Shown one piece after another: positions 21,127 to 33,748 of a DNA stretch of 64,000 nucleotides (position 1 is the first letter of the stretch; the number at the start of each line of letters is the position of its first letter). Position numbers and translations under genes: made by a program. The DNA lies in the NCBI GenBank assembly GCA_034509735.1, contig JACGWO010000002.1, positions 22,615,636 to 22,679,635 of the forward strand, given 5' to 3'. The notes beneath the pieces were generated by a model that did no database searches, was not told the DNA's origin, and worked only from the letters and a program-made list of their open reading frames with translations. The stretch is from Sesamum alatum (lineage: Eukaryota; Streptophyta; Magnoliopsida; Lamiales; Pedaliaceae).

Positions 21127-22855
21127 TTTGATGTAAGGGGCATAGATCTATGTGCTTGGCATGATCTACTTGCTTTTATAGCTTTAATAGTATGTTAGAT
21201 TACATTAATGTATGAATGATATGATGATTCAATTGTTTGAATTTGATGGACTTTTTGGCATGCTTATTTTATTAGATTGGATGTACAATTGCATGCTTAT
21301 TTTCAGAATAATTGCTACTATTTTTGTGCTGAAAAGATGTCGAAAAAAAAAATTTGGATAGGACGCGCGCGCGCGGTGCGCAGACGACCACTGCCGGTCG
21401 AGGCCAGCGCGCGTCACAGCTTGCGCGCGGGCTTGCTACCTGCGCGCGTGTGCGCGCTGCTCTTTGCGCGCGGGTGGCCGGTAGGCACAATGGCTGGGCC
21501 GTTTTGTGCCTTTTTTGACGTTTTCTGGAAAATTCGATTTTCTATATTTTCTGCACAATATTCTGAAAATATGTTAATTTTGCATATTTGATTTTGGAAT
21601 AATTGGATTATTCCTTAGATTAAATTTGCTTAATTAATTTAGGATTAATACATGCATTGGATGCATTATTTAAAATGTCCATTAAATTTGAAATTTGAAT
21701 TTTGCATATGATTTGTATGTTTATGCTTTTGTGATGTTGGACATCACTTGGGTATTTGGAATATCCATTGGTTTTATGCATGATTATTTGGAATAATTGT
21801 GTTATGTGAGTTGATGGAATCAACATGGGATGATCACAAGAGCCCTAGACCTTATGTATGGATGAATGTATGATCATTTATTTTCTGTTGGGTGGGGCCT
21901 GCGTGCCTCTTGTTTTGGGACTATCATCTCCCGTTTTTTTTAGCCTCATGATGTTAAGGCTTGTTTTTATTATTACCAATGTATTACTTTCAGTTGTAAT
22001 GAGAGTAGATAGGATTGGTGAGGTTTTAATTTTAACAAGCATTTGGAGTCGGAGACCCCAAGGAGGAGCAACAAGGCGTGAAACAAGAAGCATTACAAGG
22101 CCCATTGGAATGGCAATGGGTATATTGTTATTGTAATAATTTAGGACCACCCTAGACAGACCATAGACTCACTGCGGGCTCAGTGGGTCGCATAGGTTGG
22201 GCTTGTGATCATCCTAACAGGGGTATGCTATGTTTTCTGCATGTGGCGTATTTATTTTTCACTTTAAATATTGGATATTTATGCATGCTAAAACACCATA
22301 ATGTGATGAGGTCTCGGTCACAAACAAACTCTCATTTGGTTGGACCAAATTAAATATTAGGCCCAGAACGGACTTGGATCAAAATGGTATTTTGATCTGT
22401 CCGAGCCTTCCATCCACAGCAATGTGGTGAGGAAGCTACCACTACCCAAGTGTGGTCTCACGAGTCGTGGCGCACTTGGACTAGGGGAAAGCTGCACCAT
22501 TGTTGTGAACAAAAAGACTCCGCTCGCTGTTTCCCAGTCTCACGAGTCGTGGGGGGCGACAGTTCGAGTCATGATTTGGTTGATGGGTCGGGCCCAACAC
22601 TGAGTAACATGGTTCGATTGGAGTCCTCGAAACCATGTGAATAGGTGAGGCAAAATATCTTGGGAATCTCATTGGATGAGAATGATATTGGATATCTCCC
22701 ACGAGGTCTTGTTCATGTAAATCGTAAAAACGGGGCATGGAGATTATGCTTGTGGATCCCGAGCCTACTAGGAAATGGTTTCCCGAAACTCCGCTTGAGA
22801 GTGGCGGACTTTCATATCTGCTAATTCCTGCTTTATATTTTCATTAATGTAGATA
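21127..22855 (+). other. Cop-2 leader with structured region
   Basis: About 1.7 kb between PBS and gag. A GC-rich block lies at 21360-21485, followed by AT-rich sequence. The paired-element region follows: hairpins around CACGAGTCGTG at 22446-22479 and 22527-22562, a stem ACATGGTT/AACCATGT at 22607-22638, a hairpin TCTCAT-TGG-ATGAGA at 22667-22681 and GGAAA/TTTCC at 22771-22783. Stem sequences differ from Cop-1 but still pair. Confidence 0.7.
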
Positions 22856-23011
22856 TGTCTAAGAACCCATTACCCATGATACTCGAGACTAACAAATTCA
22901 ACGGAACGAACTACTCGGACTGGCTGAGAAACCTGAGGATTGTCCTCGATTTCGAGAACCAAGGCTACGTCTTGGACGAGCAGCCACCAAGCGACTTACC
23001 AGAGGGGTCCA
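22856..23011 (+). pseudogene. Cop-2 gag, N-terminal piece
   Basis: The reading frame starts MSKNPLPMILETNKFNGTNY and continues through SDWLRNLRIVLDFENQGYVLDE to DLPEGS, then is cut by the Cop-3 LTR whose end (TGAAAGCC) starts at 23012. The preserved 52 codons have no stop, so this gag was intact where it remains. The rest is missing from the window. Confidence 0.88.
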
Positions 23012-24857
23012 TGAAAGCCTAGGATAGGCATGTGGATCGTCCCGGAAAATAGCGCGAATGCGGAAGCGCGGTATAAATTTAAATTACAAAATTTAAACAT
23101 GCTTTATACGTAAAATAAAGAACACGTTCAAGGGGTGTGCCTTGAAGTTTCCGAGTGTTCGGTGTATCTCATGAATTAAAGACATACAAGCAATCATGGA
23201 GGCCATAGGATTTGAAAAGAAAAAGGGGACGAAAACGTAAAAGAGACCTACCGATTTGTCGTTTACGTTTTCGTCTTCTAACCAGTACTCGCGTTGTTCC
23301 CCGATTTGCTCCAAAATCTCATATGTGAGATCCTCCAAATTGTGTCACGCAATCCGCCCACGTATTTTGTACGTCGTGCTAGCGAACGAACAAGTGTATA
23401 TTATTTGGAGAGGACGGATCAATCACACGTTATTACTTAACGGGATTAATCCTCCCTTTTGTTCAATTGTTAACACAAAAGAACAATTCTTGGAAAGAGA
23501 GAAAGAGAGTGGCGGACGAGAGAGAGGGAGAGGCACACGAGTTGTGTGTGTGTGTGTGTTGAAGTTTCATCATCTCACTTATGGTGAGGGGCTAGGACTA
23601 TATATAGAGGAGGAGTTTAATCCTCTTCAAACTCCAACTCTAGAAGACTAATTTGACTAGGATTTTGACCTAGTCAAAGTCCTAGTCAAAGTAGTAATTT
23701 GCTCTAGTCAAATTAATCCTAGCCATCCATCTCTCCTTTTAACCTCAACCATTAATTTAATTTAATGGAATATTTAAAACCTATTTAAATATTTCAAGGG
23801 CAATAAATAAATATAATAAATATAAATATTTATTCTAAGCCCATTAAATTAATTTTCTAATAAATCTAATTTATTAGATAAATCCCTTTTATCTAATAAA
23901 AGGAATTAATTCTTTCCAAGAAAATTAAGGACCCAATTAAATTCAATTTAATCATTCCATTTCTCCAAATATTTAATTCTAAATTAAATACTTAATGTGT
24001 GCGGATTGTGTGTGACTCTTTAGGTTCACCTTTCAGCTAGACTTGGTCGGATTCCTAGAATCCGCCCGTTACCATGGGTGGCCATCTAGCAATGGTCCAT
24101 GGCACTAGAGACTAGGTGAAATTACGGGGATGAACACTTAGGCTCTAACAGTACACTTGTCCTTCCGTCTACGGTCACACTACTTAGGGTCCAGGGCACG
24201 GAAAATGCAGGTACCCAATTTGGACCTAAGTGTCGGTCTGTCCTTTACTAAACGTCACAAGAGAAACCGTTCCTTCTGTTCAGTTACTGTGGCCACAGAT
24301 TTTAGGGACAAGACACAGAGTATATGTGAGACTCAACTGTCAATGCCGTTTGACAGGAGACAAATCATTTTTTGGAAACTACTGTCACTCTGTACACCGG
24401 AGTTGCACTAGACATGGCTTATGACTACTCAAGAGTATTTTGGCAATCTCTCACCATATCTAAGATACAGACCTGATGCGCAGGTAAACTCAACAGTTCC
24501 TCAAGTCAAACGACTCGATGAAATACGACAACAGATGCTTAGTGCAAGTCTCCAGGGAATCTCGGTACCCAATTTCGAGATTCCTTGACTTGGAGATTTC
24601 CGGACTGATTCAGCAGGACTGATTTCATGGACCTACCTCCAAGCGTAGTCCCAGTCCCCGAAATACGTTTTAAGTCCGTGGGCTTTGTTTGCGTAGTGAA
24701 CAGATAAGTATAAAGCAGATAAAGTGAACACAAACAAAGTAATGCCAAAATGAATATCACTTCTTATTCATTAATAATTTATCAAATCCCTGAAATTGTC
24801 TACACATAGGTTACATTTTGCCTACCAAGATTGGCTACATGGTCACCTATTCTAACA
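23012..24857 (-). repeat. Cop-3 3' LTR (B-type)
   Basis: 1846 bp, ending on its 3' side in ...CCACATGCCTATCCTAGGCTTTCA (split by me for length) rather than TTTCTTTCA. It has a short internal deletion around 24510 relative to other LTRs (CAAACGACTCGATGAAATACG joins two normally separate segments). TTGAC cores are present near 23654-23720, next to a TATATATAGAGG TATA region (about 23601). Confidence 0.85.
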
Positions 24858-24878
24858 ATCTCCCACTTGACCTTAAAG

Positions 24879-26159
24879 CTAATCGCCCATATGTCTAATC
24901 CCCATCTTCTCAAGATGTTGCGTATGAGCGCTCTGCGAGATACGCTTTGTCAGCGGATCTGTTGTGTTGTCTACTGAGTTGACTCGATCCATCCGAACGT
25001 CACCTCTTCCTACCATTTTTCTTAGAAGATGGTAGTGTCTAAGAATGTGTTTGGAATGGTGAAGAGATCTCGGTTCCTTTACTTGTGTTATTGCACCGTT
25101 TTTATAACAAAAGATGACAACGGGCTCGGCGATGGTAGGCACCACGCCCAACTCTTGGATGTAATTTCTCATCCAGACCGCTTCCTTGGTAGCTTCTGAA
25201 GCTGCTATGTATTCAACCTTAGTGGCAGAATCAGCAGTGGTTGCTTGCTTGGAACTTTTCCAAGCCACCACTCCTCCATTGAGCCTGAATACATAACCCG
25301 ATTGAGACTTGGCATCATCGTCATCAGACTGGAAGCTAGCGTCGCTAAAGCCTTCCAGAATCAGTTCTCCATTGCCATAGACTAGGAACATTTCCTTAGT
25401 CCTCCCCAGGTACTTAAGGATGCCCTTAACAGCATTCCAATGTGCCTCTCCTGCACAAAACTGATATATGCTTGTTACACTCAAAGCGTAAGCAATGTCA
25501 GGTCTGGTGCAGTGAACCGCATATTGGATGCTACCTACGGGAGAAGCATAGGGGATGACCTTCATCCTTCCAAGTTCCTCATCAGTCTGCGGGGCCTGTT
25601 TCTTGGATAACTGGATCCCATGCCTCATGGGAAGGAATCCTCGTTTGGAGTTGTCCATTCGAAATCTTTTCAGTACTTTCTCCATATATGAGTTTTGGGT
25701 GAGCCCTAACATCCTTTTAGATCTGTCCCTGACAATTTGGATTCCTAGGATGTAGGAGGCTTCACCCAAATCCTTCATGGAAAACTGGGTTGATAACCAT
25801 GTTTTTGTGTCACCCAACATTCTGACGTCATTACCTATAAGCCCTAGGAACGCTATAGAGCTCCCACTGACCTTCTTGTATACACAACGGTCGGATTCAT
25901 TTTTTATGAAGTCATAACCCCGTCTTACTTCATCAAAAAGAATGTTCCAGCTTCGGGATGCTTGTTTGAGGCCATAAATGGACTTCTGGAGACGACATAC
26001 CTTCTGTTCTTCTCCAGTGACCGTGAAACCCTCCGACTGATCCATGTAGATCTCTTCCTTAACGAAACTATTAAGGAAGACCGTTTTCACGTCCATCTGC
26101 CATATCTCATAGTCATACCATGCTGCTATGGCGAGCAGGATCCCAATGGATTTAGCCAT
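24879..26159 (-). pseudogene. Cop-3 RT and RNase H, active-site deletion
   Basis: An open frame of 426 codons spans the RT palm to RNase H. Motif A is intact (QMDVKTVFLNSF). The YVDD motif is gone: intact copies read FLVLYVDDILLIGNDV and this one reads FLGLIGNDV, an in-frame loss of seven codons at about 25829-25848. RNase H motifs SDASF, VEYIAAS and DPLTK are visible; the third aspartate region reads CYKNGAI instead of CDNNGAI. The protein would fold in part but could not polymerise DNA. Confidence 0.92.
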
Positions 26160-27074
26160 GGCTACCGGCGAGTAGGTGTCCTCAAAATCGACCCCGGGTC
26201 ATTGAGTGTACCCTTTAGCTACAAGCCTAGACTTAAAAGTTGTGACTTCTCCATCGACGCCAAGTTTGCGCTTATAGACCCACTTACAACCAACTGGTTT
26301 AACAACTTTCGGTGGGTCTACAAGTCTCCAGACTTGGTTCTCGCTCATGCAGTCCATTTCAGTTTTCATGGCCTCAAGCAATTTCCTGGAGTTGATGTCA
26401 GACATCGCTTCTTCGTATGTCTTAGGATCGTTATCCAGTAGACCGGTCGTATTTAGAAAGCCATATCTCTCTGGAGGTCTGGACTCTCTAGTTAACCTAC
26501 GGAGAACGGGAACGTCAGTGGTGACTGTGGGCGCTGACTGTATAGGAGCTGGCGGTTCAAGTACCGGGGCTGGCCTTTCTTGAGGCTGTCCTTCATGCCT
26601 AGCATGCTGGACTTCTCGAGGTTGGTCAGTCCTTCGGGTATCTATCTTGAATCCTCTAAGTGAGGAATCCGCAGCTACCTCTGATGACTGGTTTCCATCA
26701 CTTGATTCCTCAAGGATCAGTTCATCAGGTTGGATATCTTCTGGAAAGGCTTGTTCCAAGAACACTGCGTTCCTTAAAACAAATACCTTTTGTTCCAAGG
26801 GGTCATAAAAGTAATAACCTACAGTTTCTTTAGGGTATCCAATGAACCTGCATAAGCTAGACCTGAATTCTAGCTTATCTCCCACTAACCTCTTGACGTA
26901 TGCGGGGCTACCCCACACTTTCAAATAGTTGTAGGATGCAGGCTTGCCGTGCCATATTTCATTTGGCGTTTGGGTCAGTACACTGGTTGGCGCCAAATTT
27001 AACAACTTGGCCACCGTTTCTAATACGTAGCCCCAAAAGGACAAGGGCAATTTGGTAAACTCATTATCGATCAA
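26160..27074 (-). pseudogene. Cop-3 integrase C-terminus, linker and RT start
   Basis: A 291-codon frame (26199-27074) runs from FTKLPLSFWGY through YEIWHGKPASYNY-like integrase C-terminal sequence, a proline/glutamine-rich linker (QERPAPVLEPPAPIQSAP) and the first RT block (GCKWVYKRKLG). It stops at KGYTQ, one codon before the usual RPGVDFEDTYSP. Reading resumes in frame downstream, so this is a single nonsense change. Confidence 0.88.
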
Positions 27075-27469
27075 ACCATGTCCAACAGGGTTCGATTCCT
27101 CCTTTCAGAGACACCATTCAACTGTGGTGTCCCGGTAGGTGTCCATTCAGATATTATACCATTTTCTTTTAGATAATTAAGGAACTCGGTACTAAGGTAT
27201 TCTCTGCCTCGGTCTGACCGTAGGACTATAATTTTGCAGTCGGTTTGGTTCTCTACTTCAAGTTTGAATTCTTTAAACCTCTCAAGAGTTTCAGACTTGT
27301 ACCTCATCAGGTATACATAATCATACCGTGAATGATCATCGGTGAAGGTTATGAAGTAGGAGAACCCACCTCGGGCCTGCGTCCTTAGTAGTCCACATAC
27401 GTCTGTATGGACCAAGTCCAACAGACCTGTGGCAAGCCTGCTTTGTCCTACAAAGGGCTTCTTGGTCAT
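27071..27469 (-). pseudogene. Cop-3 integrase catalytic core
   Basis: A frame of 132 codons beginning MTKKPFVGQ. The three integrase acidic positions are recognisable: HTDVCG, LRSDRGREY and NGVSERRNRT. The glycine usual in DRGGEY is arginine. A stop follows LLDMV. The enzyme would insert element cDNA into chromosomes, producing the 5-bp duplications seen throughout this window. Confidence 0.9.
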
Positions 27470-27477
27470 TTTCCCTC

Positions 27478-27795
27478 TTAGACAGATTCACAAGTTGGTA
27501 GCTCACTCAAGTCCCCTACCTCTAGGTTCTTTAAGTCTACCAATCTTTTCATCCTGTCTTGGGATATGTGACCTAGCCTAGCGTGCCACAGTCGTGCGTT
27601 CCCGTTATTATCTATTTTACATTTGTGTTGAGCATTAAGAACGAAGTTCGTTTGTTGTAAGATATAGAGCCCATTATTAAGTGTACCAGGTAGATGAGCA
27701 ATTCCACACCTCATCAGATAAAAGCAATTTTTATTGACCATAAACTCATAACCACTATTGTCTAACAATGGCATGGAAATGATATTTTTAATCAT
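27478..27795 (-). pseudogene. Cop-3 protease end and GAG-pre-integrase
   Basis: A 105-codon frame starting IKNIISMPLLDNSG and containing the zinc-binding pre-integrase motif LWHARLGH...LPTCES. A one-base loss at about 27484-27490 shifts the frame before the second cysteine (CLRGKMTKK in the intact copies), separating it from the catalytic core. Confidence 0.88.
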
Positions 27796-27796
27796 A

Positions 27797-28903
27797 TTAG
27801 GTACATAATAAACTTGCTCTAATTATAGAATAAATACGATCACTAACTACTAAAGTGGCAGATCCTACTGCTTCTGCCGAGATGGCCTTGCCATTCCCAA
27901 GCTTCAGGATCATATCCCCGCTACCCAGTTTTCTGCTTCTTTTCAGCACCTGCAAATCATTGCAAATGTGAGCTCCAGAGCCGGTATCTAATACCCAAGA
28001 GGCAGAATTAGTGACCATATTAACCTCAATCACAAATATACCTTGATTCGAGAGGAGTTTGGGGAACTCCCTCTTCCAATGCCCTTTCTCACGGCAATTG
28101 ATACATATGTCATATGCCCTCGACTGTTGCTTGGAGACAACCTTTCCCCTTCCTTTGCCTTTCCCGTCTTTGGCAATGGGAACACTCTTAGTGTTCGTAG
28201 CTGCTTTGACGGCTTTTCCCTTCCCTTTCTTCCTTTTCCAACGTCCGGTACCCTTGCCTTGCGTCTTGCAAGTTGAAGTACCTCCAAACAATACTGAAGG
28301 TGTGGACTTTTTGGTCGTTGCCTCGTATTGCACCAACATATTGATCAACTCATGAATGCCTTTCTCAAGTGCGTTCATGTTGTAGTTGACAATAAATTGG
28401 TCGAAGGAGGGTGGGAGAGACTGAAGGATCACATCTATGTACGTCTCATTATCGAGGCCTGCCTTTAGGTCCTCGAGCTTTTCCACTAGGGTAAGCATTT
28501 TAACCCCGTGCTCTTGTACAGAGGATCCTTCTGTCATTTTGGTTCCAAAGAACGCCTTAATCGCGACATACCTAGTATGCCGGTCCGGGACTGCATAGCA
28601 ATCCTTAAGGCGAGCCATAATGGAAGGGACATCGTCTAGCCTTTCATATTGCTTCTGAATCTCATTCGTCATTGAAGCAAGTATGACGCTACGGACCTTC
28701 CGGTTATCCTTATGCCAAGTCTCGAACGTCTCACGTTCTTCTGGTGTGGATCCTTCCGGTAAGGTCCTAGGGAGAGGCTCGTCCATAACGTAGCTTTGGT
28801 TCTTGTAATCCAGGACTATCCTGAGATTGCGTAACCAGTCGTTGTAATTGGTTCCATTGAATTTGTTGGTCTCAAGTATGGTTGATAAAGGGTTGTTAGA
28901 CAT
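27797..28903 (-). pseudogene. Cop-3 gag and protease
   Basis: An open frame of 368 codons from ATG at 28903 (MSNNPLSTILETNKFNGTNY). It contains gag (NDWLRNLRIVLDY, LPPSFDQFIVNYNMN), a Lys/Gly-rich basic linker and a zinc knuckle CINCREKGHWKREF, where the last cysteine is phenylalanine. The aspartic protease follows (WVLDTGSGAHICN). A frameshift at about 27820 gives a false end (IIRASLLCT). Gag and protease share one frame, as is normal in copia. Confidence 0.92.
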
Positions 28904-30665
28904 TTTAAATCTACATTTAAAAACAGAGTGCGGGATCAGCAGAATTTAAAAGATGGAGGTTTGATAAATAATTAAATGCTTGGTCTTTAGTCATTTAATG
29001 CTCCCACTATTTATACGAAAACACGATACTCTCAAACGTTGTTGTCGGGAAACCTTTTCCTAGTGGGCTTGGGATCCACAACAAATTTTTCCATATCCCG
29101 CTTTTACGATTCGCATGGGAAAAATCCTGTGGCAGGTATACAATACCATTCTCGTTTCACGAGATTCCCAAGATTATTGTCTCACCCTTTCACATGATCC
29201 CAAGGACTCCAAGCGAATCATGCTAATCGGGCGTTAGGCCCGACCCAATCAACCGAGCCATAAACCCGCTGCTACCTCCACGACTCGTGAGACAGGTAAC
29301 AGTGGTCTACTTTCGTTCATGACATAGTGCAACTTCTTTTAAGTATAATAGTCGTGCCACGACTCGTAAGACCACGCTATCGACCTAAATCAGCTTCCTC
29401 ACTATGCCATGGACTGGAAGGCATGGACAAACTCCTAGAGTCCATGTCCACTTTGTCTAGGGTCTAATATTTGGACAGTGGTCCAACCAATGTGAGAGTA
29501 GTAAATGACCGAGATCTCATAGATAAATTTTAACACATTCATCCACAATGCGTAAATAAATAAATAGCATCCCATGGCAGTTATATGATAAATAAAAAAC
29601 CATTCATCCACAATAACAACCACATGCAAAATTAAAGCCTAGCACGCCCCTGTTGGATGATCACGAGCTCGAATCCTATGCGACCCACTAAGCCAGCAGT
29701 GGATCTATGGTCAATTTAGGGTTGGTCCTACACTATTACATTAATAGTAACCCAATCATCATTCTGATGGGCCTTGGTCTCTTTTCTCTTTCATCTTCAT
29801 GAAAACGCCTTGGATCCTCCATTCTGGGCTCTCTATGTGGACCTTCCTTCTTCTCCACCAAATACATAAAAATAAATCGTCACTCCTATTCTACTCTCAT
29901 TACATATGTAAAAAAGAAACCCCACCGAAAATTCGGGGGGAGTACATAAGGAGGGAGAAAGAATGCCTTATTATTCTAAGGCAACTAGAAAGGGGAGAAG
30001 GAGAAAGCAGAAAGAAGCACCCAGGCCCAACATAAAATTAAACCATACATTTGGTCTAGGGCTCGTGATCATCCATTTCCATTCAACGCACATAATCACA
30101 TGATCCAATCACATAAATATATGCTAAAACACCATGATTACCAATCACATCAATCCATGATAAAATAAATGCTTCACGTATGAAAAATATGGTAACCGTT
30201 GGTAATAATATTTTTCCCCGTTTAGGAAGACCCTTCCTCATTATATGCAAGTAAGTTATCCCCGGGATTCGAAACCCAATAAATTTAACCTCCCAAAATA
30301 ATGTTCTTTAGAAAAATAAGCAAAATTAAACAAAATGAATTTTCAGAATTAATTAAAAATTAAAAATTGAAAATAACAAGAAAACACGATGACGGCAACC
30401 GGCTGCCGCCACCGGCAGCAGTCAGCCGGCGCGTGCAGGACAGCAGGCCCAGCCTGCTGCCCCTGCCTGCGTGCGCGGGTGCCTGGTCGGCAGTATTCTG
30501 CAGGGCCGCGCGCAGGCGCCTCTGCCTGTGCGCGCCAGTCTGCCAGCCGCCAACCCTGCGCCTACCCTTCGCAGGCACGTGCGCGCACGCGCACCGGGCG
30601 CCCCTGACGGGTGCATGTGCGCAGACACCCTCGTCTGTGTTCGCGTGCGCCTGGCGGCGCCCCCT
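28904..30665 (-). other. Cop-3 leader with GC-rich block
   Basis: Homologous to the other leaders. Conserved structures on the minus strand: GGAAA/TTTCC at 29048-29060, TCTCGT/ACGAGA at 29150-29164, CATGAT/ATCATG at 29193-29222, and CACGAGTCGTG-type palindromes at about 29278-29290 and 29357-29368 (the latter mutated). The GC-rich block occupies about 30390-30665, and the leader ends there at a breakpoint without PBS or 5' LTR. Confidence 0.75.
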
Positions 30666-30666
30666 C

Positions 30667-30979
30667 GTGTCTGAAAGGAATGATGACCAAGAAACCGTTT
30701 GTTGGACAAAGGCATGCTAGCTAGTGATCTGTTGAATTTGATCCATACGGATGTCTGTGGCCCACTAAATACTCAGGCTAGAGGTGTGTACTCGTACTTC
30801 ATAACCTTTACCGATGATCACTCACGATATGGTCATGTTTACCTGATGAGGTAAATGTTTGAAGCCTTTGGAAGGTTTAAGGAATACAGACTTGAAGTAG
30901 AGAACCAAACCGGTCGAAAGATCAAAGCCCTTCGATCGGACCGAGGTGGAGAGTATTTGAGTTGTGAGTTTACTGATTA
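30667..30979 (+). pseudogene. Cop-2 integrase, first part
   Basis: Plus-strand integrase starting at the CLKGMMTKKPFVGQ position and running through HTDVCGP and the FTDDHSRYG segment to [15 protein letters not shown] stop at 30852-30854 interrupts it. It is cut at 30979 by Cop-4, within the target duplication GATTA, and continues at 40412. Its left edge is the deletion junction with the Cop-3 leader. Confidence 0.88.
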
Positions 30980-32982
30980 TGAAAGAAATCCGGTGGATCG
31001 TCCCGGGAATTGCGCGAATGCGGAAGCGCGGTAAAAATAAACATACAAAAATAAAAGGCATGCTTTTTAATTTAAAGAACATGCTCAAGGGGTGTGCCCT
31101 TGAGGTTCCCGGGCGTTCGGTGTATCTCATGATCATAAAACAAATAAAGAAATCATGGAGGCCATAGAGTTGAAAATTGAAGAGGGACAAAAATCTTAAA
31201 CGAGACCTACCCGTTGTCGTTTTCGTCTTCAACTACTACTCGCGTTGTTCCCCGTTTTGCACCAAGACCTCGTTCTTGAAATCCTCCAAATCGTGACACA
31301 CGATCCACCCACGTATCTTGCACGTCGTGCTAGCAACGAACAAGTGTATAATTTTTGGAGTGGACGAATCAATAACACGTTATCAATTAACGGTATTGGT
31401 TCGTCTAAGTTCTTATGTTCCAAGAACAAAAAGAACTAAGAAAAATATATTTTCTTGTGGGAGAAAGAGAGAGGGGCGGACGAGAGGAAGGAGAGGGGAG
31501 AGTGTGTGTTGTGTGTGTTTTCAAAAATCATCAAACTAACAAATGTTGGAAGCTAGAGGTTTATATAGAGGAAGAGTTTAATCTTCTTCAAACTCAAACT
31601 CTAAGTAACCTAATTTGACTAGGATTTTGACCTAGTCAAAGTCCTAGTCAAACTAGTGTTTGACCTAGTCAAATGAATCCTAGCCTTCCATCTCCCCTTT
31701 CCATCTCAACCGTTGATTCTAATTTAATGGAATATTTAAATCCTATTAAATATTCCAAAAGGCTAAAAGAATAAATATAATATAATAAATAAATATTATA
31801 ATTTATTCTAAGCCCATTAAATCAACCCTTTTAATAAATCCTATTTATTAATTTAATTCCTTTTATGAAATAGAAGGAATTAATTTCTCCAAGAAAATAT
31901 AGGACCCGATTAAATCCAATTTAATCATTCCTTTACTCCAATATTTAATTCCAAATTAAATACTAAGTGTGTGTGGATAGTGTGTGACTCTTTAGGTTCA
32001 CCATTCAGCTAGACTTGGTCGGATTCCTAGAATCCGTCCGTTACCATGGGTGGCCATCTAGCAACGGTACATGGCACTAGAGACTAGGTGAAATATTCGG
32101 GATGAACATTTAGGCTCTAACAGTGCACTTGTCCTTCTGTCTTCGGTCTCATCACTTAGGGTCTAGGGCACAGAAAATGCAGGTACCCATTTTGGACCTA
32201 AGTGTCGGTCTGTCCTCACTAAACACCGCAAGGAAAACCTTTTCCCTTCTGTTCAGTCACTGTGGCCACAGTTTTCAGGGACAAGACAAAGAGCATATAT
32301 GAGACTCAACTGTCAACACCTTTTGACAGGAGACAGATCCTTTCTTGGAAACTACTATCACTTTGTACACCCGAGCTGCACTAGACATGGCTTATGATTA
32401 CTCAAGAGTATTTTGGCAATCTCTCACCATATCTAAGATACAGACCTGATGCACAGGTAAACTCAGCTGTTCCTCAAGTCAAAGGACTTGGCCTGTACTG
32501 TTGGAACCGGGAATACACGTCATACCTTGCTGACCATACTCAAGATCCTCCGTAAGACGGTTCCCACGAGTCACCTAAGTCAGCTGCTTCCTAGCACGCT
32601 GACCCACTAACACTGCTTAGACGACCTTCGTCACCCGTCGATGAAATACGACAGCAGATGCTTAGTGCAAGTCTAAAAGGGAATCCCGGTACCCATTTTC
32701 GGGATTCCTTGACTTGGAGATTTCCGAACTGATTCGGTAAGACTGATTTCATGGACCTACCTCCTAGCGTAGTCCCAGTCCCCGAAATCGTTTCTCAGTC
32801 CGTGGGCTTTGTTTGCGTAGTGAACAGAAATGTAAATGCAAATAAGTGAACGTAAATAAAGTATTGCCATATGAATTTTCACTTCTTTATTCATAAATGT
32901 TTTTATCAAATACCAAAGAATTGTCTAGACATAGGTTACATAGTCCTGCCAAAATTGGCTTACATGGTCACCTATTCTAACA
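30980..32982 (-). repeat. Cop-4 3' LTR (A-type)
   Basis: A complete 2003-bp LTR, on the plus strand from TGAAAGAAATCC to CTATTCTAACA. It contains the TTGAC cluster (about 31616-31675), TTTATATA (minus-strand TATATAAA) near 31560, the conserved U3 core near 31990-32095 and the U5 hairpin near 31090. Confidence 0.93.
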
Positions 32983-33736
32983 ATCTCCCACTTGACATAT
33001 GCTTAATCCCCATCTTCTCAAGATGTTGCGTAGGAGCGCTCTGCGACATAGGCTTTGTTAGCGGGTCTGCTGTGTTGTCTGCCGAGTTGACTCGGTCCAT
33101 CCGGACGTCACCTCTTCCTACCATTTCTCTAAGAAGATGGTAGCGTCTAAGAATATGTTTGGAACGGTGATGAGATCTCGGTTCCTTTACTTGCGCTATA
33201 GCGCCGTTGTTATCACAGAAGATGACAATGGGTTCGGCGATGCTAGGAACCACACCCAACTCTTGGATGTTGTTTCTCATCCAAACCGCTTCCTTAGCAG
33301 CTTCTGAAGCTGCTATGTATTCAGCCTCTGTGGTAGAGTCAGCAATGGTTGCTTGCTTGGAACCTTTCCAAGCTACTACTCCTCCATTGAGTTTGAATAC
33401 GTACCCCGATTGAGACTTGGCATCATCGTCATCAGACTGGAAGCTAGCGTCGCTAAAGCCTTCCAGAATTAGTTCTCCATTGCCATAGACTAGGAACATT
33501 TGCTTAGTCCTTCTTAGGTACTTAAGGATGCCCTTAACAGCATTCCAATGTGCCTCTCCTGCGCAGGACTGATATCTGCTTGTCACGCTCAAAGCGTACG
33601 CAATGTCAGGCCTAGTGCAGTGGACCGCATATTGTATGCTACCTACGGCGGAGGCATAGGGGATGACTTTCATCTTTTCAAGTTCCTCATCAGTCTGTGG
33701 GGACTGTTTCTTGGATAACTTGATCCCATGCCTCAT
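32972..33736 (-). pseudogene. Cop-4 RT end and RNase H
   Basis: A 254-codon frame with intact RNase H landmarks: FSDASFQSDDDD, STTEAEYIAAS, CDNNGAIAQVKE and DPLTKPMSQS. The frame runs past the polypurine tract into the LTR start (SSGRLLE). It is split from the RT core only by one nonsense change (CGA-type arginine codon to TGA) after YRMDNSK at about 33749-33751. Confidence 0.9.
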
Positions 33737-33748
33737 TGGAAGGAATCC

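Larger units (their letters stand above)
23012..30665 (-). mobile_element. Cop-3: copia element lacking its 5' LTR
   Basis: A minus-strand element made of 3' LTR (23012-24857), polypurine tract (24858-24872), RNase H back to gag (24879-28903) and leader (28904 to about 30665), where it ends in the GC-rich block and is joined to Cop-2 integrase. The flanking GTCCA (23007-23011) cannot be matched because the other end is deleted. Gag-pol is very similar to Cop-4 although the LTR type differs. Confidence 0.85.

Noticed and set aside
22450..22644. Open frames across the leader hairpin region (for example 22450-22644, 22481-22738)
   Set aside because: Frames are not shared between leaders of different copies, whereas the base pairing is; structure rather than protein coding fits better.
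23012..23031. Cop-2 gag ending naturally at the MKA-stop near 23020
   Set aside because: Those codons belong to the Cop-3 LTR terminus (TGAAAGCC...); gag is interrupted, not ended.
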